Shown: piece by piece, positions 7,990 through 14,661 of the stretch | Layout of the letters: each line of letters begins with the position of its first letter | How positions within the stretch are numbered: the stretch's first letter is position 1 | DNA from: JAQUCI01 sp034932685 | GTDB taxonomy: Bacteria > Bacillota_I > Bacilli_A > Erysipelotrichales > Erysipelotrichaceae | DNA: 17,071 nt | Assembly (NCBI GenBank): GCA_034932685.1 | Contig: JAYFOM010000036.1 | Location: 1-17,071 of the forward strand | Direction of reading: 5' to 3' | The notes under the pieces: generated by a model | The model's database searches: none | Told to the model about the DNA's origin: nothing | What the model saw: the letters and a program-made list of their open reading frames with translations, nothing else | Program-made: the position numbers and the translations under genes

Positions 7990-9315
7990 ATGATCAAGAA
8001 AAATGACATTATCATCAATCAATGCACTGATTATTCATACATGGGTTTTGGCGTAGTTAAACATGATGGTTTCTGTGTGTTTGTTAAAGGATTGATGATC
8101 AATGAAAAAGCAGAGATACAAATAATCGCTGTAAAAAAAGATCATGGCTATGGAATAATTAAAAAACTATTAACTCAATCAAAAGAACGTGTTGAATCAC
8201 CTTGTAACTATTATCCAATCTGTGGTGGTTGCCAATTGCTTCATATGAGTTATTTTGAACAATTAAGATTCAAACAGAATTACATTGATCGTTTGTTAGA
8301 AAGTACATTTAATTTAAAGGTTGAACCGATCATTGGCATGCATAACCCAGTAGCTTATCGTAATAAAGTGCAAATACCACTTAGTTATGATCAAGATGAA
8401 ATTGTTGGGGGTTTTTATCGTGCAAATACTCATGATATCATTCCAATTGACAAGTGCATTATGCAAAGTGATCTTGCTAATGCCGTCTATAACAAAGCAT
8501 TAGCACTTTTAAACATTTATAAACTTAAAGATGTCGTAAGACATATTCTGATAAAACATGCATTTAGTCGTGATGAAATTATGATCGTGTTTGTGATCAA
8601 TCAAGAGAATATACCCAATAGAAGTGAAATAGTAAATGCACTAAGCAAAATTAAAGAGGTTAAAAGCATCATTCTTAATATAAATAAAGACAAAGGCAAT
8701 ACTATTCTAGGCAAAAAAGAAAAAACTATTTATGGTAATAATCAAATCATTGATGAGCTAATGGGCTACGAATTTTTAATATCAAGTCAATCATTTTATC
8801 AAGTCAACTCATATCAAACCAAAGAGTTATACCAACTTGCTTACGATATGGCAGATTTAAGTAAAGAAGATGTACTACTTGATCTATATTGTGGTGTAGG
8901 AACAATCGGGATTATCGCAAGTCAGTATGTCAAGAAAGTAATTGGTATTGATATTGTCGCTGATGCTATTAAAGACGCAAAACAAAACGCCTTGATAAAT
9001 GGTGTTAATAATATCGATTTCTATTGTGGTGACGCTAATGAGTTAACACAAGAGTTGCTAGCTAAAGGTGAATACTTTGATGTGATATTTGTAGATCCAC
9101 CACGCAAAGGTTGTGATAAAGCAACTATCGATACCATAATAAAACTGAATCCCAATAAAGTTGTATATATTTCATGTAACCCAGCTACGCTAGCACGCGA
9201 TCTAGCATTATTCGCTCAAGAAGGCTATCAAGCTAAAAGAGTAAGACCAGTCGACATGTTTCCCAATACGTATCACGTTGAGACGGTAGTATTGATGACT
9301 CGGGAAGATAGGTAA
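7990..9315 (+). CDS. rlmCD: 23S rRNA (uracil-C5)-methyltransferase, RlmCD/RumA type
   Basis: SAM-dependent m5U methyltransferase of the TrmA/RlmC/RlmD family. In Bacillus a single enzyme modifies both U747 and U1939 of 23S rRNA, and by analogy this 441-residue protein may do the same. An N-terminal TRAM domain (about 4-60) is followed by iron-sulfur cysteines C72, C78, C81 and C156, SAM motif I LDLYCGVGTIG (297-307), FVDPPRKGC, and the catalytic YISCNPATLARD with C396. The end reads FPNTYHVETVVLMTREDR. The start must be 7990 to keep the TRAM domain and because a stop lies just upstream at 7972. There is no Shine-Dalgarno; the codon follows the T-run of a terminator. Its last codons are duplicated at 12214, so the present C-terminus may be supplied by an integrated element. 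Confidence 0.93.
   Translation: MIKKNDIIINQCTDYSYMGFGVVKHDGFCVFVKGLMINEKAEIQIIAVKKDHGYGIIKKLLTQSKERVESPCNYYPICGGCQLLHMSYFEQLRFKQNYIDRLLESTFNLKVEPIIGMHNPVAYRNKVQIPLSYDQDEIVGGFYRANTHDIIPIDKCIMQSDLANAVYNKALALLNIYKLKDVVRHILIKHAFSRDEIMIVFVINQENIPNRSEIVNALSKIKEVKSIILNINKDKGNTILGKKEKTIYGNNQIIDELMGYEFLISSQSFYQVNSYQTKELYQLAYDMADLSKEDVLLDLYCGVGTIGIIASQYVKKVIGIDIVADAIKDAKQNALINGVNNIDFYCGDANELTQELLAKGEYFDVIFVDPPRKGCDKATIDTIIKLNPNKVVYISCNPATLARDLALFAQEGYQAKRVRPVDMFPNTYHVETVVLMTREDR
9274..9304 (+). repeat. Left copy of the rlmCD 3'-end direct repeat (putative att site)
   Basis: CACGTTGAGACGG (9274-9286) is repeated exactly at 12214-12226, and similarity continues to 25 of 31 bases. It encodes HVETVVLMTR at the end of rlmCD. 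The 3' end of rumA/rlmD is, from what I recall, a known integration site for integrative elements in streptococci. Without an integrase in place, the assignment as an att site is inference. Confidence 0.55.
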
Positions 9316-9373
9316 CGAAGTCGAAAAGCGCTGAGAATAATAGATTTAGTAATCTTATTGTGAAGGGGCAAAA

Positions 9374-9544
9374 TTGACAGATAGGAATCGAACCTTATCA
9401 ATAGAACAAACTACCATGTTAAATAACCATGAAGTATCAATTGATCGCAATGTCCGGGTTGAGCAAGAGGATATCCCAACGGAGATTCTGCTTTCGTTAA
9501 GTGGCATATGTTATTTGAATGATGTTAATATTCAACCCATATAG
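9374..9544 (+). CDS. Possible small protein, 56 residues with a TTG start
   Basis: A frame open from about 9355 to the TAG at 9542-9544. A TTG at 9374 follows GAAGGGG (9362-9368); an ATG at 9416 would give 42 residues. The product has a plausible protein-like composition (for example QEDIPTEILLSLSGICYLND), with mixed charged and hydrophobic residues, but no family is recognised. It may equally be a remnant of a larger gene. It sits between rlmCD and the DUF4375 gene, 48 nt before the latter, within the putative element. Confidence 0.25.
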   Translation: MTDRNRTLSIEQTTMLNNHEVSIDRNVRVEQEDIPTEILLSLSGICYLNDVNIQPI

Positions 9545-9592
9545 GACGAACCATCTGACTGAATTGTGACTTGAGAAAGGACGGAAGTGAAG

Positions 9593-10132
9593 ATGTTTAA
9601 CTGGTTTAGTAAAAAGAAGAAAGAGAAACAGATTGATGAGGCAGTCAATGAATTCGATTCGTTATGGAATACCAACTTGGATTTGATATGGTCAATCAGT
9701 GATAAAAATCAGTTCTTAATTGCTATGAACGGGTGGCTGTGCAAAAAGTGTAGCTATGGCGAGGATATTGAAAAACTTTCTTATGCAGAAAAAACGTTCT
9801 TTTTCTGCACGCAACTTGAATCAGAAGTCAATAACGGTGGCTTTTCACAATATTTCTATAATAGTAGTGGTGATTTTGCGAACGAAACATTGAGTTCCTT
9901 AAATGCTATAGGTGCAAATAAAACAGCTGATATTTATAGTAAAGCATTAATGGCTCTCAGTGGTGAACTTCCCAGAGATCGCAATAAACGTGAAAAGTTG
10001 CTTGACAAATTGCTGACTGATTCTGTCTATGAAATCTTAAGTGATTGTGACACTGCGTTTTATCAATATACCGATAACTTAGATGAATTGAATTATCAGT
10101 ATATCATTTCCAACAAGGACCATTTTTCCTAA
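9593..10132 (+). CDS. DUF4375 (DMP19-like) domain protein
   Basis: A 179-residue cytosolic protein. The centre carries the DUF4375 hallmark QLESEVNNGGFSQYFYNSSG followed by NETLSSLNAIGA, the conserved core of this all-helical family. The N-terminus is strongly basic (FSKKKKEKQ). The family includes Neisseria DMP19, described as a DNA-mimic protein, and many members sit beside mobile or toxin-immunity genes; the function of this one is unknown. ATG 9593 has GGAAG 5 nt upstream; a GTG at 9587 (two extra residues) with AAAGG upstream is an equal alternative. It lies within the putative rlmCD-linked element, followed by 738 nt without a gene. Confidence 0.75.
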   Translation: MFNWFSKKKKEKQIDEAVNEFDSLWNTNLDLIWSISDKNQFLIAMNGWLCKKCSYGEDIEKLSYAEKTFFFCTQLESEVNNGGFSQYFYNSSGDFANETLSSLNAIGANKTADIYSKALMALSGELPRDRNKREKLLDKLLTDSVYEILSDCDTAFYQYTDNLDELNYQYIISNKDHFS

Positions 10133-10870
10133 AACATAAAAATATATCTAACTAGGCAACATGAGCTTGAATAAAAGACCGTTCAAGAAATAAAGACTCC
10201 TGTCGATATGTTTACCTGTATCCATAACTCAGACTAAGGTTGGCAGTAAACAAGGTAAGCAATGGTAACGAACAACACACATGAATTTGATTGTTCTAGA
10301 AGAATGAGATCATAGTGAATCTCTCGACTGTGTTGACAGGGAGTATGGAAAATAATCAAATGAACGATATAATATAAATTTCATAATCGCTATTTATAGG
10401 GAGAGTTATAGTACAAGAAGAACATAAAATATAATCTTAATATAATGACATAATTTAGACGAATAAACTCACATGAAGACAGTTGTGTTGATAGTCGCGT
10501 ACAGCTAAGCTTTCAAATACTAGCTGATGCAAGTCCAGTCTTAGTAAGAGTCAAATCAGTCAGTAACAAGTAACCAAGTTATGAAGTAATATGTGCCTTG
10601 AAACGTTATGAAAAATCAATTAGAGACTGCAAATTGAGGGGGTGTAGTATGAAATAAATACTGTCGCATCGTTCAGTGACTTTCCAAAAGGAAAAAATAG
10701 AAAGACGAGTTACACTATCAATCGCGAAGGTAATAGAAGGCTAAAGAACTTGGGTTATAGTGTTGAAAAAACCTACATTGCACATCAAAAGGCTTAAAGA
10801 GAATACATATACCATAGGTGAATTGATCATCTATAGGAGATTAATATAATGGAAATCGGGTGAACTTATA
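10133..10870. other. 738-nt gene-free stretch, hairpin-rich in its second half
   Basis: All frames are broken by frequent stops and no family remnant was recognised. From about 10500 there is a run of short stems: CAGCTA/TAGCTG (10502-10507 with 10521-10526), AGTAT/ATACT (10646-10650 with 10658-10662), TTTCC/GGAAA (10681-10685 with 10690-10694), ACACTAT/ATAGTGT (10712-10718 with 10757-10763) and ATCT/AGAT (10829-10832 with 10838-10841). This suggests a structured RNA or long leader ahead of the gene at 10871. The first half (10133-10490) shows nothing I can name. Confidence 0.4.
10849..10863 (+). CDS. Four-codon mini-ORF (MEIG) ahead of the membrane protein gene
   Basis: ATG GAA ATC GGG TGA, preceded by AGGAG (10835-10839) at a 9-nt distance, the best ribosome binding site in this area. 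Its stop lies 7 nt before the ATG at 10871, and the frames differ. This geometry fits a leader mini-cistron with re-initiation at the following gene. It could also be chance or the rest of a lost gene. Confidence 0.3.
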   Translation: MEIG

Positions 10871-11965
10871 ATGGAACAAATTATGGTTTTGATTGTTATA
10901 GCCATACCGTTCGTGTTGACGGTATGGAATATTTTCGCTTTAATACAGTATCTAGTAAGGAAGAAAGAAAAGAAATCTTATAAAGTGATAGAAGTTATTG
11001 CGATGTGTATAGGTATGCTATATACATTCTTGTATGTAGAATTATCAAATATTGTTTTTGTGAACTGGGATGTTCAGTTATATAATTCTGAAAGGCATAG
11101 CATGATTTCATCGGACGCATTTTTGACAATAGCTACTATATTATTAACTGCTTTTCTCGGATACATTTTAATTAGATTTGTTTCAGCAGATAGACAATCA
11201 CCCATAGTATCCGTTATAGGAATATCTGCTATATATTTAGGAATAGCCATATGTTTGTTATGGTGTATTCAGACAATCAGTGATTTATTCTTTATTCTTT
11301 TACCTGCAAATTACATAATCATTTTCGTTAAAGCAATTTATATATTAGTTTATCAGAAAAACACTATTTTACAAAAAGGAATAAACACAACAAAATATAA
11401 AAAACTATCAAGCATACTTAATAAAGCTGCAAATCTTCCTTGGTTAGCTCTCATACTGGTAATTCCACTACTTGGAATTATAATTGCTATTCTATTGTTA
11501 TTTGGACAAGAGCCAAATAGCATAATTAAAGCTTGGACTGAAACTGCTGACTGGACAATGTCTCAAAAAATAGCTCCTCAAAACATACAACATGATGAGC
11601 ATTATCTATGTACAGTGGCCGCGGGTGGACATAGAAAGGTAGTAAAACCGATAAGGACTGGAATGCGTCATGGACATCGTGTCGTGGTAAACAGACAACT
11701 TTGTATCGCTAATGCCTTCGAGCAAGTGATAGAAGAGAAAGTTCCTGCATTTCACAAAGTAGTTAGGAATATTTACGACAAAATAGGATATCCAATTTCT
11801 AAACATATACATTCTAGATATTTAGCTGATGCAATTTACTTTCTTATGAAACCTATTGAATGGATTTTTATATTTGTATTGTATACCGTAGATGTAAATC
11901 CAGAAAATCGAATTGCAGTACAATATCCACACAAGTCAGTACCAAGCCGACAACCCGGATTATGA
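10871..11965 (+). CDS. Multi-pass membrane protein, probably DUF6688 family
   Basis: A 364-residue protein with about six hydrophobic segments in the first 215 residues (MVLIVIAIPFVLTVW, VIAMCIGMLYTFLYV, FLTIATILLTAFLGYILI, VIGISAIYLGIAICLLW, a segment before IYILVY, and LALILVIPLLGIIIAILLLF). A soluble C-terminal domain follows with strongly conserved-looking motifs: DEHYLCTVAAGGHRKVVKP, RHGHRVVVNRQLCIANAFEQ, a Tyr/His-rich linker and MKPIEWIFIFVLYTVD, then NPENRIAVQY near the end. I believe this is DUF6688, from memory of those motifs. The His and Cys residues could bind metal, but no activity is known. GGGTG at 10858-10862 overlaps the mini-ORF stop and may serve as its binding site. It is the second cargo gene between the rlmCD tail repeats. 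Confidence 0.65.
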   Translation: MEQIMVLIVIAIPFVLTVWNIFALIQYLVRKKEKKSYKVIEVIAMCIGMLYTFLYVELSNIVFVNWDVQLYNSERHSMISSDAFLTIATILLTAFLGYILIRFVSADRQSPIVSVIGISAIYLGIAICLLWCIQTISDLFFILLPANYIIIFVKAIYILVYQKNTILQKGINTTKYKKLSSILNKAANLPWLALILVIPLLGIIIAILLLFGQEPNSIIKAWTETADWTMSQKIAPQNIQHDEHYLCTVAAGGHRKVVKPIRTGMRHGHRVVVNRQLCIANAFEQVIEEKVPAFHKVVRNIYDKIGYPISKHIHSRYLADAIYFLMKPIEWIFIFVLYTVDVNPENRIAVQYPHKSVPSRQPGL

Positions 11966-12213
11966 GAACATGCAAAACACAGGGACTTAACTTGTCTTGC
12001 TAAAAGCACAGCAAAATGATAAGGCGACGTTATTTGATATAAAAACAATTCTGTAGCATTTTGATTCTGAAATTATCAAAATTAATGTTGATTCTTTTAC
12101 TACTCAAAAGATAATACGCTTATCGTTGAACTGTATCAATTTATCAAAAAAATGTTTTCGTTTTAAAGATTTCTTATGTCAAACTAATTCAGCAACAGAC
12201 AAGCGCTTTTAGC

Positions 12214-12255
12214 CACGTTGAGACGGAAATATTAATAACAAGGGTGAAAGAGTAA
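12214..12255 (+). pseudogene. Orphan 3' tail of an rlmCD-type gene (right att copy)
   Basis: CACGTTGAGACGG at 12214-12226 matches 9274-9286 exactly. The frame then runs HVETEILITRVKE and stops at 12253-12255, equivalent to HVETVVLMTREDR at the end of the intact rlmCD. Most of the differences are synonymous or conservative, so this is a true gene tail and not a chance 13-mer. It has no start or upstream coding part. The simplest reading is that this is the original chromosomal end of rlmCD, displaced when an element integrated and brought its own version. Confidence 0.6.
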
Positions 12256-12519
12256 GTCGTCTGGAAAGGCTTGATATGGGACTTTTGTTTGTTTTTATGG
12301 TACAAATCAAAGAGAGCTAAATGTGAATTTTCGCTTCATGAGAACATATTGATATGAACTAATAACATTGCGAATGGTTGATTTTGATGTTTGAAAAAAT
12401 CGAGATGGCTTGGATAAATTGGATGTTGATGATGAAAGGTGTATTTATAGTTAAATGTTTCAAAAAATACATCTCTGCCAAGAAACAACAAGTCTTCTCG
12501 ATATCATTATTGTAACCTC

Positions 12520-12775
12520 ATGACACGTGCAGTGTGTAGTGGGAATACGGTAAAAGATCTAATGTCAGATAGGTGTCCTAGAGGTGACTTCTATAGGAAA
12601 CAATTGCTGTGAAGTTTTAAGGAGCGGAATAAGCAGAGTGCTTATGGGACTAAAATAGCAGGAGACAAGGTGAATAGTGATGATGGGCACACGATGATGA
12701 ATGTGTGGATTTAGAAAAGCGATTTGACTTTTAAGCTCAGAACATTTGGATAGTTCGGCATAAAAGTCTTTTTTT
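12520..12775 (+). ncRNA. Candidate structured noncoding RNA ending in a terminator
   Basis: Successive stems: ACAC/GTGT (12523-12526 with 12532-12535), TCCTA/TAGGA (12576-12580 with 12594-12598), a perfect 7-bp ATAAGCA/TGCTTAT with a GAG loop (12629-12645), CACAC/GTGTG (12688-12692 with 12703-12707), and finally the terminator hairpin with seven T. There is no ORF that would explain a terminator here. The 5' end and promoter are not identified. It matches no RNA family I can name. Confidence 0.35.
12726..12775 (+). terminator. Intrinsic terminator within the gene-free region
   Basis: GACTTTTA (12726-12733) pairs with TAAAAGTC (12761-12768), followed by seven T (12769-12775). The 27-nt apical part contains GAAC/GTTC, which extends the hairpin. 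It implies a plus-strand transcript that ends here. Confidence 0.7.
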
Positions 12776-13167
12776 GTGTCAGATATTAGAATATCATGAT
12801 GATAAATAGATGAGAGCCAATCAATGATTTTGAAATCTTAGGTAAAGGCATCAAATCATTATTCAAAGCACCATTTTTTCAAGCCAGCAAGATGAAATAA
12901 GTGGCTGTTTTTCAATATCCAAATAGTACTTTATAGTTTACTAAACATATATCTATTCAGATAAATGGATCAAAACTAAGTTTTGTTTAGAAAGTTTGAA
13001 AGTTGCTCATTGTGTAGCCAATACTTAAGTAAAAGAAAACAAGGAGACCGTTATTAGTGTTCTATAATATGTTAAGAATAGAACGATTTTGTTCAGATAC
13101 TAAGTATAAAAAGCCTTTAATAAACTTTTGTATTTACTGTATGAGTTTAATACTATAGAAAGTTTAT

Positions 13168-13196
13168 TTGACATTTATGCTCAACAAGTCCATAAT
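13168..13196 (+). promoter_or_regulatory. Promoter of the AbiE operon
   Basis: A perfect TTGACA (13168-13173), a 17-nt spacer and CATAAT (13191-13196), one base from consensus. Expected start near 13203, about 30 nt before the abiEi ATG. The strongest-looking promoter in the window; it overlaps the inverted repeat at 13171-13211. Confidence 0.8.
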
Positions 13197-13211
13197 TGTG
13201 AGTATAAATGT
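13171..13211. promoter_or_regulatory. Inverted repeat, probable AbiEi operator
   Basis: ACATTTATGCTCA (13171-13183) and TGAGTATAAATGT (13199-13211) are inverted copies matching at 12 of 13 positions, separated by 15 nt. They overlap the end of the -35 and bracket the -10. AbiEi antitoxins are known to repress their own promoter by binding inverted repeats, so this is very likely the autoregulatory operator. Confidence 0.65.
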
Positions 13212-13231
13212 TTGATGAAAGAAGGTGTGTT

Positions 13232-13825
13232 ATGACAAATTCAGAAAAAATACTTGCAATTTTAAAGAAAAACAATGGTGTTATAACTACAGCTGAAGTG
13301 ACTGAAGCAGGGATTTCACGAGGAAGTCTAAAACATCTTGTAGACACCGGAATAATTAAAAGAGCGGTCAGAGGTGTATATCAGTTAGATGATGTTTGGG
13401 ACGATGAGATGTATCATCTTCAAGTACGATATAAAAAAGGAATATTCTCAGGTGAGACAGCATTATATCTTCACGATTTGACCGATAGAACACCAATGAG
13501 ATATCAAATGACGTTTCCGAATAGCTATAATTTAACAAATGTCAAAAATGAAAACGTTAAGTGCAATAGAGTCATAAAAGAACTTTATGAATTAGGTGTT
13601 ATTGAAATTAAAACTCCTATAGGGAACGTAGTTAGGGCATACAATATGGAACGATCGCTTTCTGATATTTTAAGAATACATAGTGATACAGATATACAAA
13701 TTGTATCAGATGCTTTTAAGAGATATATGAAAAGAAATGACAAAAACGTTCCTTTGCTCTCTGAATATGCTAAAAAGCTTAGAGTTGAAGCAAGGCTTCG
13801 TTCTTACATGGAGGTGCTTTTATAA
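13232..13825 (+). CDS. abiEi: AbiEi antitoxin / transcriptional autorepressor
   Basis: Antitoxin of the AbiE phage-resistance system, a type IV toxin-antitoxin module in which antitoxin and toxin do not bind each other. The protein has 197 residues with an N-terminal winged helix-turn-helix (about 1-50, EKILAILKKNNGVITTAEVTEAGISRG in two parts) and the AbiEi core, including GVYQLDD, SGETALYLHDLTDRTP and the C-terminal RSLSDILR region needed for antitoxicity. ATG 13232 is preceded by GAAGGTG (13221-13227) and starts at the family position; the ATG at 13208 would lie inside the operator and near the transcription start. The gene is followed directly by the toxin, with overlapping stop and start region. 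Confidence 0.9.
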   Translation: MTNSEKILAILKKNNGVITTAEVTEAGISRGSLKHLVDTGIIKRAVRGVYQLDDVWDDEMYHLQVRYKKGIFSGETALYLHDLTDRTPMRYQMTFPNSYNLTNVKNENVKCNRVIKELYELGVIEIKTPIGNVVRAYNMERSLSDILRIHSDTDIQIVSDAFKRYMKRNDKNVPLLSEYAKKLRVEARLRSYMEVLL

Positions 13826-13833
13826 AAAACGCA

Positions 13834-14661
13834 ATGCAATTAAAGGCAATTATTAAAAATATTGCAAAGGAAAAAAACATCTCTGCTCAGCTTGTAATGC
13901 AAAATTTTATGATGGAAAGACTCTTAGAAAGAATTTCTCTTTCGCCGTATCAGAACCATTTCATTTTAAAGGGAGGATTTTTAATTGCTGCAATGGTCGG
14001 CTTGGATACAAGAGCAACTATGGATATGGATATAACAATTAAAGGTATACCGGTGTCGGAACGATCTGTTGATAATATGTTCCAAGAGATTTGCAAAATT
14101 GAACTCCAAGATGATGTTACTTTTTCTTTCTTAAGCATAAGTGAAATTCGTGAAGGCGATGAATACGAGGGTTACAGAATTGCACTCTCGGCTAACTTTT
14201 TCCCAATGTCAGTGCCTTTGAAACTAGATATTACTACAGGAGATAAAATAACACCAAGAGAAATAACATACGAGTTCAAACTACTGCTTGAGGATAGAAG
14301 TATTAGAGTATTAGCTTATAATTTAGAGACTATTATTGCTGAGAAATTGGAAACGATAATCTCAAGATCAGATCAAAACACAAGATCAAGAGACTTTTAT
14401 GACGTCTATGTTCTGCAAAAGCTTCAAAGCCATAACATAGATACAAAGATATTAAGAGAAGCAATAGAAGCAACTACAAAGAAAAGAAACACAGTTCAAA
14501 TAATAAAGAATTACAAAAGCACAATAGAGATTATTCGCGATAGCAGTGTAATGAAACAGCGATGGAAAAGTTACCAGAAGAATTTTGAGTATGCTAAAGG
14601 TATTGAATTTGAAGATGCTTGTGACGCTTTATTACTGATAACGAATCAGTGTATTGGATAA
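13834..14661 (+). CDS. abiEii: AbiEii nucleotidyltransferase toxin
   Basis: Toxin of the AbiE module, a DNA polymerase-beta-like nucleotidyltransferase that causes reversible growth arrest and blocks phage. The relative MenT3 transfers nucleotides to tRNA; the substrate here is not known. From ATG 13834 it has 275 residues, showing KGGFLIAA (46-53), R60, T62 and the metal-binding D64 and D66 (TRATMDMD), then EKLET (170-174) and RDFYD (186-190), all expected of AbiEii. The catalytic set looks intact. The start is unusual: GGAGGTG at 13810-13816 is ideally placed for codon 13822, which is ATA, not for ATG 13834, 17 nt away. Translation from ATA would add IKNA, matching the usual MxxxMQLKA beginning of relatives. 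Confidence 0.88.
   Translation: MQLKAIIKNIAKEKNISAQLVMQNFMMERLLERISLSPYQNHFILKGGFLIAAMVGLDTRATMDMDITIKGIPVSERSVDNMFQEICKIELQDDVTFSFLSISEIREGDEYEGYRIALSANFFPMSVPLKLDITTGDKITPREITYEFKLLLEDRSIRVLAYNLETIIAEKLETIISRSDQNTRSRDFYDVYVLQKLQSHNIDTKILREAIEATTKKRNTVQIIKNYKSTIEIIRDSSVMKQRWKSYQKNFEYAKGIEFEDACDALLLITNQCIG

Larger units (their letters stand above)
9287..12213. mobile_element. Putative integrated element or remnant at the rlmCD 3' end
   Basis: The segment between the two copies of the rlmCD tail holds cargo only: a DUF4375 protein, a mini-ORF, a membrane protein and long gene-free DNA. There is no integrase, relaxase or replication gene, so it would be a decayed element or a part mobilised in trans. 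The flanking genes are housekeeping genes, and the density of coding sequence drops sharply inside. The boundary is set only by the repeat; exact ends within the 13-bp core are unknown. Confidence 0.45.
11966..13167. other. 1.2-kb gene-free stretch with an rlmCD tail, hairpins and a terminator
   Basis: No convincing gene. It holds the right copy of the rlmCD tail (12214-12255), a 42-codon ORF without a ribosome binding site (12387-12515, rich in Met and Trp, probably spurious), a hairpin cluster from about 12520 ending in an intrinsic terminator (12726-12775), and beyond it AT-rich DNA with frequent stops, including a weak hairpin AGCCA/TGGCT near 12882-12905. The promoter of the AbiE operon follows at 13168. 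Confidence 0.5.

Noticed and set aside
9384..9394. On the minus strand GGTTCGATTCC looks like a tRNA T-loop, next to a gene where elements integrate.
   Set aside because: The T-stem pairs poorly and no anticodon arm or acceptor stem could be built around it. More likely part of the small frame at 9374-9544.
10490..12210. A complete group II intron spanning the DUF6688-like gene.
   Set aside because: No GUGYG start, reverse transcriptase or domain V hairpin was found; only a vague 5' resemblance remains.
12387..12515. 42-codon ORF in the gene-free region.
   Set aside because: No ribosome binding site, odd composition with many Met and Lys, and it ends just before the hairpin cluster; likely spurious.
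13950..14138. Long antisense ORFs inside abiEii, camS, pcrA and the LarA gene.
   Set aside because: They lie wholly inside well-supported genes, have low-complexity compositions and no binding sites; they are frame shadows.
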